Shown one piece after another: positions 16,705 through 25,247 of a stretch of 64,000 nt of DNA (positions are counted from its first letter, which is position 1; each line of letters starts with the position of its first letter). This DNA is from Gemmatimonadota bacterium (lineage in GTDB: Bacteria; Gemmatimonadota; Gemmatimonadetes; Longimicrobiales; Gaopeijiaceae). The stretch covers positions 1-64,000 of the forward strand of contig JAJDTB010000050.1 of NCBI GenBank assembly GCA_022827345.1, in the 5' to 3' direction. The notes beneath the pieces were generated by a model. It worked only from the letters and a program-made list of their open reading frames with translations, did not search any database and had not been told where the DNA came from. Made by a program: the position numbers and the translations under genes.

Positions 16705-17916
16705 ATGCTCATCGACCGACCAACACCCATCGAGCGGATTCACCAGGCGCTTTCGGCCCATCCGGTCGCAGCCCTGACCGGACCGCGGCAGTGCGGCAAG
16801 ACCGCGCTGGCCCGGGAAATCGCCGCCCGCGCGGAGCAAGCCACATACTTCGATCTCGAAGAGCCTTCGCACCGCCGCCGCCTGGCCACCCCCGAACAGG
16901 CACTCGGCCGACTCCAGGGGCTTGTCGTCATTGACGGAGTGCAGCGGTCGTCCATGCTCCTGCGGACGGTCCGGATTCTGGTGGACTGGACCGGCAACGC
17001 GGCGCGCTTCCTCCTGGTCGGTAGCGCGGCACACTCGTGGAACAAGCGTGTGTCGGAGTATCTGGCGGGCCGCGTCGGACTGGTGGATCTGGGCGGTCTC
17101 GACCTGGGCGAGGTGCCGCCGGCCGATTGGCGAAGGCTGTGGCTGCGCGGCGGTTTCCCGCGGTCCTACCTCGCGAATCTCGACGGCTCGGTGACCTGGA
17201 GGCGGGACTACATCCGCACCTTCCTGGAGCGGGATCTGCCGCAGCTCGGGATCACCATCCCCGCGGAACGGCTGCGGCGCTTCTGGACCATGATCGCCCA
17301 CTCTCACGGTCAGGTCTCGAACGCCGCGGAACTCGCCCGCTCCCTCGGAACCAGCGCAGGGACGGCCCGAAACTACCTGGACCTTTTCGTCGGGACGCGC
17401 ATGGTTCGGCTGTTGCCGCCGTGGTTTGAGAACATCCGGAAGCGCCAGGTGAAGTCGCCCCGGGTTTATGTCCGTGACACCGGCATCCTGCACACCCTCC
17501 TCGGCCTGGCCGGCGAGGAGGACGTCGCGGGCCATCCCAAGGTCGGGGCGTCATTCGAGGGGTTCGCGATCGCACAGCTCCTGGCGGCGTTCGACTCGCG
17601 GGACGCCCGTTTCTGGAGAACACACGGAGGCGTGGAGCTGGCGCTGCTCGTCCGTCACCGGGGAGCGCGTTTCGGCTTCGAGTGCCAGTTCGCGGATGCA
17701 CCCGTCGCAACCCGCCGGATGCGGACGGCGCTTCGCGATCTGGCGCTCGATCACATGTGGATCGTGTATCCGGGGGAGGAGGTCTATCGTGTGGACGACC
17801 GGATATCGGTGCTCCCCGTCTCGCATGTTCAGGACAAGGCCCGGGAACTGATGCGGCGCCTGATGGAGGACGGGCGGCCATGGAATGACGGCATTCCGTT
17901 TCATCGGTACATTTGA
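16705..17916 (+). CDS. AAA-family ATPase with C-terminal DUF4143
   Basis: A 403-aa protein of the common ATP-binding/DUF4143 family. Walker A is GPRQCGKTA (about 26-34). Sensor-like VGSAAHSWNKRVSEYLAGR and the DUF4143-linking RRDYIRTFLERDLPQLGI are typical. The C-terminal half looks like a nuclease-type fold, as in relatives (GVELALLVRHRGARFGFECQF). The Walker B segment reads LVVIDGVQR, with Gly at position 78 where the family normally has Glu (IDEVQ). That is a one-base change (GAA to GGA) at 16936-16938 and could lower ATP hydrolysis. The physiological role of the family is poorly known. The gene stands alone behind a palindromic promoter region. Confidence 0.85.
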   Translation: MLIDRPTPIERIHQALSAHPVAALTGPRQCGKTALAREIAARAEQATYFDLEEPSHRRRLATPEQALGRLQGLVVIDGVQRSSMLLRTVRILVDWTGNAARFLLVGSAAHSWNKRVSEYLAGRVGLVDLGGLDLGEVPPADWRRLWLRGGFPRSYLANLDGSVTWRRDYIRTFLERDLPQLGITIPAERLRRFWTMIAHSHGQVSNAAELARSLGTSAGTARNYLDLFVGTRMVRLLPPWFENIRKRQVKSPRVYVRDTGILHTLLGLAGEEDVAGHPKVGASFEGFAIAQLLAAFDSRDARFWRTHGGVELALLVRHRGARFGFECQFADAPVATRRMRTALRDLALDHMWIVYPGEEVYRVDDRISVLPVSHVQDKARELMRRLMEDGRPWNDGIPFHRYI

Positions 17917-17982
17917 TTCTGACGGTCCGGTCGACACGGGCCGCCGAATTGAAAGCCTGCAAATGAGGACCTGGGAAGCACG

Positions 17983-19590
17983 ATGCGCATGAAACTCCGG
18001 ACCCTGCTGCTCATTCTCGGCCTTGGCGCGGCTGGCCCGTTTGCGGGAAGCGTCCCGCTTGCGGCACAGGCCGGCACCACCACCCAGGCTCGGGTCGACC
18101 CCGCCGCGGACGCCCTGCCCGCTGCCGTCTTCCTCCCCGATGCCCGCGACCCCTTCGAGGGTTTCGACGCCTTCATGGCGCGGATCATGGAAGACTGGCA
18201 GATCCCCGGGGTCGCCGTCGGCGTGATCCACGACGGCGAGATCGTGCTGGCCAGCGGATTCGGCCTCCGCGACGTCGAGAACCGGCTTCCGGTCACCGAG
18301 CACACGACCATGGCGATCGGCTCCAACAGCAAATCCTTCACCGTGACGATGATGGCGATGCTCGTGGACGATGGCAGGCTCGACTGGGACGAGCCGGTGC
18401 GCGATTTCCTCCCCGACTTCCGCCTCTACGACGAATTCGCGACCGCCGAGATGACGCCGCGCGACCTCGTCACCCACCAGTCCGGGCTGCCGCGCCACGA
18501 CAACGTCTGGTACGGACGCGCCGCGACCCGCGAGGAGATCTTCGCGAAGCTGCGCTACCTGAAGCCGAACGCGTCGTTCCGGAGCCGCTACCAGTACCAG
18601 AACCTCATGTTCATGACGGCCGGCTTCCTCACCGAACGCCTGACCGGGAAGGACTGGAGCGACCTGATCGACGACCGCATCTTCACCCCCCTGGGCATGG
18701 ACCGGTCCAACACCTCGGTGGACGACTCGCCCGGCTCCGGGGACTTCGCCTACCCGTACATCCTGCGCGACGGCGTGCTGCACAAGGTCCCCTTCCGCAA
18801 CCTCGACGAGGTCGGCCCCGCCGGGTCGATCAACTCGAACGTGGTCGAGATGCTGGCCTACATCCAGACGCACATCGAAGGCGGTGCCTACAACGGCACG
18901 CGCCTCATCTCGGAGGAGAGTTCGGCGCAGATGCAGACGCCCCAGTTCGCGATGCCGGGCGAATCCGAGCACCCCGAGGTGGGACCGGTCAGCTACGGGC
19001 TGGGCCTGCGCGTGGGCACCTACCGCGGCCGCAAGATGGTGCAGCACGGGGGCGGCATCGACGGCTTCATCTCGTCGATGTCGTGGCTCCCGCGCGAGAA
19101 GATGGGCGTGATGGTCCTCACCAACCGCTCCGGCGGCATGAACCCCGCGCCGATCATGGTCGCCTACAACGTGTACGACCGGCTGCTCGGGCTGCCGGAA
19201 ATCGACTGGAACGCGCGCAACCTCGAGGAGCGGGATGAGCAGGAGGCGCGCGCCGCGGAGTCCGCGGCAGAGATGCTCGCCAAGCGGGTGGAAGGAACCA
19301 GCCCCGGCCACGCTCTGGAGGCGTACGCGGGACGGTATCATCATCCGGCGTACGGAGACATGGTCGTGGCAGCCGCCGGCAATGGCCTCACCATCTCTTA
19401 CGACAACGACTTCGTGCTGGAGCTCGCGCACTTCCACTACGAGGTCTTCCGGATCACGTCGCTGCCCAACATGGTGCCGGCGACGGGACTGGTCACCTTC
19501 ACCACCGACTCGGACGGCGCCGTCAGCCAGGTCGCAATCCCCTTCGAGCCCAACGGGGCGGACATCGTGTTCGATAGGGTGGAGGGGTGA
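17983..19590 (+). CDS. Secreted serine hydrolase, class C beta-lactamase fold
   Basis: The protein has 535 aa and starts at ATG 17983. A signal peptide ends near VPLAAQ. Motifs in family order are SNSK (Ser about 113), YQN (about 204) and HGGGID (about 355). The C-terminal 130 residues (YAGRYHHPAYGDMVVAA) form a DUF3471-like beta domain. Members of this family are esterases, D-aminopeptidases or penicillin-binding proteins, and true beta-lactamase activity is not implied. It is monocistronic as far as I can see. Confidence 0.9.
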   Translation: MRMKLRTLLLILGLGAAGPFAGSVPLAAQAGTTTQARVDPAADALPAAVFLPDARDPFEGFDAFMARIMEDWQIPGVAVGVIHDGEIVLASGFGLRDVENRLPVTEHTTMAIGSNSKSFTVTMMAMLVDDGRLDWDEPVRDFLPDFRLYDEFATAEMTPRDLVTHQSGLPRHDNVWYGRAATREEIFAKLRYLKPNASFRSRYQYQNLMFMTAGFLTERLTGKDWSDLIDDRIFTPLGMDRSNTSVDDSPGSGDFAYPYILRDGVLHKVPFRNLDEVGPAGSINSNVVEMLAYIQTHIEGGAYNGTRLISEESSAQMQTPQFAMPGESEHPEVGPVSYGLGLRVGTYRGRKMVQHGGGIDGFISSMSWLPREKMGVMVLTNRSGGMNPAPIMVAYNVYDRLLGLPEIDWNARNLEERDEQEARAAESAAEMLAKRVEGTSPGHALEAYAGRYHHPAYGDMVVAAAGNGLTISYDNDFVLELAHFHYEVFRITSLPNMVPATGLVTFTTDSDGAVSQVAIPFEPNGADIVFDRVEG

Positions 19591-19725
19591 TGTAAGCCCG
19601 CCCTTGCGGGGCCGATGTAACTCTCCGTCCCGGGCGGGCGTAGGTGGCAGGACAGGGCGGCGACGAGCGCGGCGCCCCTTCATCGCCCTCGCGGGCGGGT
19701 GCAGGTGGTGGAAATGAGGTACTTG

Positions 19726-20535
19726 ATGGGTTGGAAGAGGCCGGTGTCGCGGAGCGCGGCGCCCCTGTCATCGAGCACCGGGCGCCTTGCCAGGCAGTTG
19801 CGCCTGCGGGAGACGGCGGTCCTGGTGCTGGGCGTGCTGCTTCTCCTGGCGGCCGCTTCATCGCTTTCGGCGCAGGTCGGGGCCACGCTCCGCGGCGTGG
19901 TGCGTTCCGGGGTAACGGGAGAGGTGATCGCCGGCGCGGTGGTGCAGATCGTGGGAACGCGGGCGATGACCACCACCGACGACGACGGCCGCTACGCCAT
20001 CCTGACCGTGCCGATGGGAGAGTCGGTCGTGCGCGTCACGCACAGCGACCATGTGGGCCTGGTGGACCGGCTGCACGTGGAAAAGGCGGCGGTGATCCGG
20101 CACGACTTCGAGATGATGCCGCCCGCCTACGTGCTGGAGGAGCTGGTCGCGCGTGCGATGAGGGGGGTCGAGATCCCCGATGCCGCCATCGACGGCAGCG
20201 AACTCGAGAGCGGGCGCGGTGTGCGCGAGGTGCTGAGCGGCGTGACCGGAGTCACGCTGTTCAGGACCAGCGGCGCCGTGGGTGCCGGATACTACCTGCG
20301 GATTCGCGGCGCGAAGAGCTTCCACTTCAACCAGCACCCGGTCGTCTTCGTCGACGGCGTCAGGGTGCGGGCGCTGGGGACGGCCGGCGGACTGGGCGCG
20401 CTCGAACTCATCAACGCGGGATCGATTGCGCGGATCGAGGTCCTGAAGGGACCGGCGGCGGGGGCTGAGTACGGGCCGGATGCGGCGGATGGGGTGGTGC
20501 TGATTACGACGCGAAGGGGGAAGGGTCAACGCTGA
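19726..20535 (+). CDS. Barrel-less TonB-plug-like protein with CarboxypepD-like N-terminal domain
   Basis: I prefer ATG 19726 because GAGG lies 6 nt upstream; GTG 19699 and ATG 19714 are possible earlier starts. The protein is about 269 aa. A membrane or signal segment (AVLVLGVLLLLAAASSLSA) precedes a carboxypeptidase-regulatory-like beta domain (LRGVVRSGVTGEVIAGAVVQI) and a TonB-receptor plug domain (REVLSGVTGVTLF, HPVVFVDGVRVR, SIARIEVLKGPAAGAEYG, VVLITTRRG). The sequence stops where a receptor's beta-barrel would begin. With no barrel it cannot be a channel; it may be a SusC partner or decoy plug. Function unknown. Confidence 0.78.
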   Translation: MGWKRPVSRSAAPLSSSTGRLARQLRLRETAVLVLGVLLLLAAASSLSAQVGATLRGVVRSGVTGEVIAGAVVQIVGTRAMTTTDDDGRYAILTVPMGESVVRVTHSDHVGLVDRLHVEKAAVIRHDFEMMPPAYVLEELVARAMRGVEIPDAAIDGSELESGRGVREVLSGVTGVTLFRTSGAVGAGYYLRIRGAKSFHFNQHPVVFVDGVRVRALGTAGGLGALELINAGSIARIEVLKGPAAGAEYGPDAADGVVLITTRRGKGQR

Positions 20536-20569
20536 TCGAGGACAGCTGCGGCGCACTGTAAACTCTGAT

Positions 20570-20596
20570 TTACATTATGTAAGGTCTACTTCACAT
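20570..20596 (+). repeat. Composite TTACAT element, copy B
   Basis: TTACATTATGTAA (perfect TTACA/TGTAA inverted repeat, 3-nt centre), then 7 nt, then TTCACAT. It lies between the convergent plug-like gene and susD. The layout is the same as at 6233 and 30446. Confidence 0.7.
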
Positions 20597-20601
20597 CCGA
20601 A

Positions 20602-20632
20602 CGGGGTCGCCGCAACTCGCGCGGCGACCCCG
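20602..20632. terminator. 12-bp perfect GC hairpin between convergent genes
   Basis: CGGGGTCGCCGC and GCGGCGACCCCG pair perfectly around a 7-nt loop. No T-run follows on either strand, so it is not a classic intrinsic terminator. Its position in a convergent gap suggests a bidirectional stop or an mRNA 3'-end stabiliser. Confidence 0.6.
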
Positions 20633-20657
20633 TCCGTCCTGCCGTTCGGGTCTTTGA

Positions 20658-21980
20658 TTACCCGATGTTCTCGTTGCCCTTCCTTTCCACTTCAGGCAAC
20701 TGGAAGCACGTCAGATTCCCGTACTCGGCTCCGGTCTGATCCAGCCCGTTGGGATGGATCGATCCCGGGTCGCCCAGGAACGGGATGTTGAACCGCAGCA
20801 TGTCGTGAAGACGGTGTCCGCCCAGCACGAACAGCTGACGGCGACGTTCCTCCTTGACCAGATCCATGATCTCGCCCGCCCCGACAGACGCCGTCACGGC
20901 TGGGAGCATCGCCGCTTCGCGAAGTCCGTTGATCTTGGCAAGCGCTCCGTCGACATCGCCCTGCATGGCCAGAGCCTCGGCCTCGTACATGCGGGCCTCG
21001 TGCCAGTGGACCAGCGGCAGAGGGTCGCTCCTGGAGTTGTACTTGTCGTGGTAGTACAGGACAGTCGCGAAATCCGCCGCCTGAGTTCCGTCGGTCTTGA
21101 CGTTGACGCGAGAGTCCGGAACGCCGTCACCATCGGTCGGCATTCCGTCCGCGCCGATCGTCAGGTTCTGGTAGTTGTCGGCCACCGATCCGTGCGCGCG
21201 GAACCCGGTGGGCGCGTTCAGGCGCTCGAAGTAGTAGTTGTACCGCCGTGATTCCGCGGCATCGCGTGTAACTTCAACGACGAATCCATCCGGGATGTTG
21301 CCCGCATCTGCCAGCGCGCCTGCGAAATCACCCTTGGCGATGCGAACACGCGCGCGTCCCAGTTGGCCCTGCATGGTCAGCGTTGCGTCGCCGGCCGCCT
21401 GTGCCAGCGATATCGCGTTGCCGAAGCGCTGCTCTGCCTCGGCCTGTACCTGGGCGGGTGTCAATTCCGCACCGCCGTCGATGGCCATGCTGCAGAAGCC
21501 CTCGCCCATGGCGACCAGTGGAAAAGCACCCCACGTGGCAGCGGTTGCCTGGAGCGCAGCGAGGTTCGAGACATCCTCGAAGCCGGACAGTCGTGCTGAC
21601 ACGTCCTCCGACTGGAAGCGCGCCGTGTGCAGGGGCGTGAACATCGGATAGCCCCAGCCGCCGCAGGTTCCCTGCGCGTAGCCGGCATCGCTGGCGTAGA
21701 TCTTCCGCTGGCCCCAGTTCCTCATGGTGAGGTTGCCGGAGGTCGGTACGTATTCATCCGAGTGGTGAGCGGAGCCCGCCACGTACTGGTTCCAGCTGCA
21801 CTCGACCTCAGCCACCACACCCGTTGTAAGCACGTCCGCGAGTGACGCGTTGTCCAGCGCTTCCTCCAGCACCTTTCCAGGGACATGGACCTCGAGGATC
21901 TCATCCAGGCTGCACCCGGAGAGCACGAGGGATGAAGCGGCGAACAGGGCCGCACCAATCAGCCTGTTTCTTGCTTTCAT
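20658..21980 (-). CDS. SusD/RagB-family outer-membrane lipoprotein
   Basis: A 440-aa lipoprotein with signal peptide and lipobox LSGC at about residue 23, followed by SLDEILEVHVPGKV, the usual N-terminal pattern of SusD-like proteins in this group. The body is helical with TPR-like segments (QRFGNAISLAQAAGDA, MYEAEALAMQGDVDGALAKINGLREAA) and the C-terminal motif VKEERRRQLFVLGGHRLHDMLRF. It should sit on the cell surface as the ligand-binding lid of the SusC transporter encoded 19 nt upstream. AAGGAG precedes the ATG. The ligand is unknown; neighbouring S9 peptidases hint at peptides. Confidence 0.9.
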   Translation of the reverse strand: MKARNRLIGAALFAASSLVLSGCSLDEILEVHVPGKVLEEALDNASLADVLTTGVVAEVECSWNQYVAGSAHHSDEYVPTSGNLTMRNWGQRKIYASDAGYAQGTCGGWGYPMFTPLHTARFQSEDVSARLSGFEDVSNLAALQATAATWGAFPLVAMGEGFCSMAIDGGAELTPAQVQAEAEQRFGNAISLAQAAGDATLTMQGQLGRARVRIAKGDFAGALADAGNIPDGFVVEVTRDAAESRRYNYYFERLNAPTGFRAHGSVADNYQNLTIGADGMPTDGDGVPDSRVNVKTDGTQAADFATVLYYHDKYNSRSDPLPLVHWHEARMYEAEALAMQGDVDGALAKINGLREAAMLPAVTASVGAGEIMDLVKEERRRQLFVLGGHRLHDMLRFNIPFLGDPGSIHPNGLDQTGAEYGNLTCFQLPEVERKGNENIG

Positions 21981-21999
21981 TTTCTTCTCTCCTTGTGGT

Positions 22000-24900
22000 C
22001 TAGAAGGTGAACCGGAGGGTGGACGTGAAGCGGGTCGTCTGCGGCCATCCCTCCTGCAGATAGCCGTTGAGCCCGAAGTTGGCCGGATGCATGTGCGACC
22101 GCTCGATGTCCATGACCGGGTGCCCGAAGGATTCGGTCGTCCTCTGCCAGAGGGTAAAGACGTTGTCCACCGAGGCAGTCAATGCGACACGGCTCGCCCA
22201 CATCATTTCGGCCACGGAAGCCGGGAACGTATATGATGCCGAAACCGTTCGGAGCTTCATGAAAGACCCGTCGACGACGCCTGACTGGGCCAAACCTTCG
22301 GCCCCGAGCGCCTCGTACCCGAGAAGAATCGGGTCGGTACGTTCCAGGATCGCTCTGGAATTGATGAAGAAGCGGTGCTGCGCGCTGACATCGCCCAAGC
22401 TCATGTGGTGTCCGCCCACATAGTCGACCAGGGCATAGAGAGACAGGTTCGGGCCGATGCGAACGTTGGTGTACAGTCCCGCCTCGATGTTCGGAATGGG
22501 CTGGCCCCAGTAGACCTCGGGCGCACCATCGCATGGCACCGCGGAGCCATCGCCCCACGAGAAATTGGAGTCGCCGATGGTCTCACCGCCTTCGCACATC
22601 AGGTTCGTCGCGACGTTCCGGCCGCTCGATCCATCGAGGGTTGCGTTGACCACCCTCTTGTAGAACATCGACCCGAGAGGGAAGCCCTCGACATGGAACT
22701 GCCGGTTGAGGCTTGAGGAGCTCTGAACGATCGGCGGCTGGCCGCCCAGGTCGGTGACCTCGTTTTCGAAGGTGGAGAAGGTGGCTCCCAGATCGACGCT
22801 CAATGCATCCGAACTGAACACGGCACCGTTTACGGCAACCTCGACGCCCCTGTTCTGGATCTCGCCGATGTTTCTGAACTGCACCCCGGGGAATCCCTTG
22901 GATGGAATCACCGGAACCCGCACCAGGGCGTCGTTCGTGGTCTGGGTATAGGCGGTGAACTCGATCCCGATCAGGTCGCCCATCAGCCCGACATCGAACC
23001 CCACTTCCAGCTCCGTGCCAACTTCGGGCTTCAGATCCGGGTTGCCGATGTTCTCCGGAGTGAGGACCGAGGCACCATCCGGGCCTACGGTCGGCGTGTA
23101 TGTCTGAATCGCGTCGAAGACATCGGGCTGCTTCCCTGCCTTACCCCACGCAGCCCTGAGCTTCATCGTGTTGACTCCGCTCAGCATGTCCTGGAAGAAG
23201 GCCTCGTCGCTGATCACATACGACCCCGAGAGCTTGGGATAGACCACGAAGTCGAAATTCTTGCCGAAGGCGCTGTTGTCGTCCCCGCGGACCGCCCCCG
23301 TCAGGAAGAGACGGTCGCCCCACGCGATCTGCTCCTGAACGAAGACTCCGAAGGTCTTGTTTTCGAAGAAGTCCTCTTCGGCCCGCTTCTCCGAACCCGA
23401 GGAAACCGTCTCGAGCGCTTCGACGGGGAACGTCTCGCCGTGCGCGAGCGTCGACGACTCCCGGCGCTGGTAGTATTGCACACCACCGGACGTGGTCAGG
23501 CTCAGGTTGTCGCCGAAATCAAAGATCCCATTGGCCTGGTAGTCCAGCGAGAAGTAACTGGTGTTTTGACTGATGACCGTCTTGCGGCCCCAGGGCGTGA
23601 ACTGTCCGATGTTGCCGGTGGCCCGATAGAGTTCGGAGTTTCTCACGCCGCTGAAGTCACCGCCGACGACCGCACGCTGGGTGAACCAGTCGTAGGGCCG
23701 GTGGTTGACCTGCAGGGAAAAGGTCGTCCGATCCACATGCTGGAAGCCCTCGATTTCGTCTTCGTAGGCTTCGGGCAGATATGCGATGTAGCCACGATAC
23801 GGACCGTCGATGCGGCTGGGCGCAGCCATGTCGCCCGCTTCGCACCCGGGCGCGGGACAGGCCCAGATGATGGCGGTCGGCAGCGGCTGCTGCGCGGACG
23901 CCGACTGCGCCGTGCTCCGGATCGCTCCGAGCCCGAAGTCCAGCTGCAACCGGTCCGAAGGCGTGTAGGTCAGGTTGGCGCGGCCGCTCATGCGGTTTTT
24001 CCAGTTGTACTCCACCACCCCCTCGTCCCGGTCCCAATCGGCGGAAACATAGTAGGTGATCTGCTGGGAGCCGCCCGTGACATCCGCCCCGTAGGACTGC
24101 GCGTGCCCGGCCTGGAACCACTCGTTGCCGTACACGTCGCGATCGATCTCGAGCACGTTGAAGGACGAGACCGTGCCCGGGGTGCACTTGAGGCGCTCGT
24201 CGACATCGACCGTCTGGGACACGCCGTTGCACTGGTACCACACGTCCGGAAACATGTTGTAGACGTCCGGATAGAAGTTGGCGCCCTGCTTCATCGTCAC
24301 ATTGATGCGCGGCGCGCCGGTGCGGCCCCGCTTGGTGATGATGTTGATCACGCCGTTGGACGCTTCCGTTCCGTAGAGGGTCGCCGCTGCCGGCCCCTTG
24401 ATGATCTCGATGTTCTCGATCTCGTCGGGATTGAAATCGCCCAGGCGGGATGGCTGGGAATTGCTGCGGAACCCGGTGCCCCCGAAAGCGCCGCTCGCCT
24501 CGTCGCCGTTGACCCTGACGCCGTCCACGTAGATCAGGGGCTGGGCGCCCAGTGACAGGCTCGCGATGCCCCGGATCCTCGTGGTTCCGCCGGTGCCGAC
24601 TTCACCGCTGCTCAGCGACACACGCACACCTGGTACGGAAGCGCTGATCATCCGCTGGAGATCGACGCTGGGTGCCAACTGCTCCAGCTGTGCGGCATCG
24701 ACCTGGCCGACGACGTTTCCGACCGCTCGGGCCGTCTGCTCACCCACGACCCCCGTAACCACGATCTCGTCGAGCGAAATCGCCGTTTCCTGGAGTTCGA
24801 TCGTCACCGCCTCCCCGGCGGTGGCCGTCGCGGTGGCCTCCTGGTACCCGATCATGATCGCACGCACGGTGACGCTTGCGCTGGGCGCGTTCAGGATCAG

Positions 24901-25125
24901 GAAGCGGCCCCGGTTGTCGGTGAGGCCCCCCAACTCGGTGCCTTCGATCAGCACCTGGGCGCCGGCAAGCGGACGCTGCGTGGCCCCGTCGACCACAGTC
25001 CCGGTGATTGTGTTTTGCGCGGACATCGGTGCGAATCCCATGGCGAGGGCCATGAGTACCGCAGCCGAGCCCGCGGCCACTCGCCCAGGTGTAAGCCTGG
25101 GTCTCGAACGTGAAGTCGGTCTCAT
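22000..25125 (-). CDS. SusC/RagA-family TonB-dependent receptor
   Basis: The start is placed at 25125 (MRPTSRSRPRLTPGR) with AAAGGAG just upstream, giving 1041 aa. Domains in order are a signal peptide, a CarboxypepD-like domain (ITGTVVDGATQRPLAGAQVLIEG), the plug (DLQRMISASVPGVRV, PLIYVDGVRV, IENIEIIKGPAAATLYG, NGVINIITKRG) and a 22-strand-type barrel ending in Phe (FTSTLRFTF). It imports oligomeric nutrients together with the SusD encoded directly downstream, energised by TonB. An S9 peptidase gene ends 122 nt upstream on the same strand. Confidence 0.95.
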   Translation of the reverse strand: MRPTSRSRPRLTPGRVAAGSAAVLMALAMGFAPMSAQNTITGTVVDGATQRPLAGAQVLIEGTELGGLTDNRGRFLILNAPSASVTVRAIMIGYQEATATATAGEAVTIELQETAISLDEIVVTGVVGEQTARAVGNVVGQVDAAQLEQLAPSVDLQRMISASVPGVRVSLSSGEVGTGGTTRIRGIASLSLGAQPLIYVDGVRVNGDEASGAFGGTGFRSNSQPSRLGDFNPDEIENIEIIKGPAAATLYGTEASNGVINIITKRGRTGAPRINVTMKQGANFYPDVYNMFPDVWYQCNGVSQTVDVDERLKCTPGTVSSFNVLEIDRDVYGNEWFQAGHAQSYGADVTGGSQQITYYVSADWDRDEGVVEYNWKNRMSGRANLTYTPSDRLQLDFGLGAIRSTAQSASAQQPLPTAIIWACPAPGCEAGDMAAPSRIDGPYRGYIAYLPEAYEDEIEGFQHVDRTTFSLQVNHRPYDWFTQRAVVGGDFSGVRNSELYRATGNIGQFTPWGRKTVISQNTSYFSLDYQANGIFDFGDNLSLTTSGGVQYYQRRESSTLAHGETFPVEALETVSSGSEKRAEEDFFENKTFGVFVQEQIAWGDRLFLTGAVRGDDNSAFGKNFDFVVYPKLSGSYVISDEAFFQDMLSGVNTMKLRAAWGKAGKQPDVFDAIQTYTPTVGPDGASVLTPENIGNPDLKPEVGTELEVGFDVGLMGDLIGIEFTAYTQTTNDALVRVPVIPSKGFPGVQFRNIGEIQNRGVEVAVNGAVFSSDALSVDLGATFSTFENEVTDLGGQPPIVQSSSSLNRQFHVEGFPLGSMFYKRVVNATLDGSSGRNVATNLMCEGGETIGDSNFSWGDGSAVPCDGAPEVYWGQPIPNIEAGLYTNVRIGPNLSLYALVDYVGGHHMSLGDVSAQHRFFINSRAILERTDPILLGYEALGAEGLAQSGVVDGSFMKLRTVSASYTFPASVAEMMWASRVALTASVDNVFTLWQRTTESFGHPVMDIERSHMHPANFGLNGYLQEGWPQTTRFTSTLRFTF

Positions 25126-25247
25126 AGAAACTCTCCTTTGTTGATGTGAGACCCTCTCTGCCAGACGGGGGCCAAGATACGCTTTCGCAAGTCCCACCTG
25201 CAACCAGTACGCTTGGGTGTATACAATACGCAGTCAAAAAACGACCC

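Noticed and set aside
20570-20596. CRP/FNR-type operator
   Set aside because: The half-sites and spacing (TTACA-N3-TGTAA) do not match TGTGA-N6-TCACA or TTGAT-N4-ATCAA, and the site lies at gene 3' ends, not in a promoter.
20602-20632. Classic rho-independent terminator
   Set aside because: The stem is perfect, but no U-tract follows on either strand. I list it as a terminator-like hairpin only.
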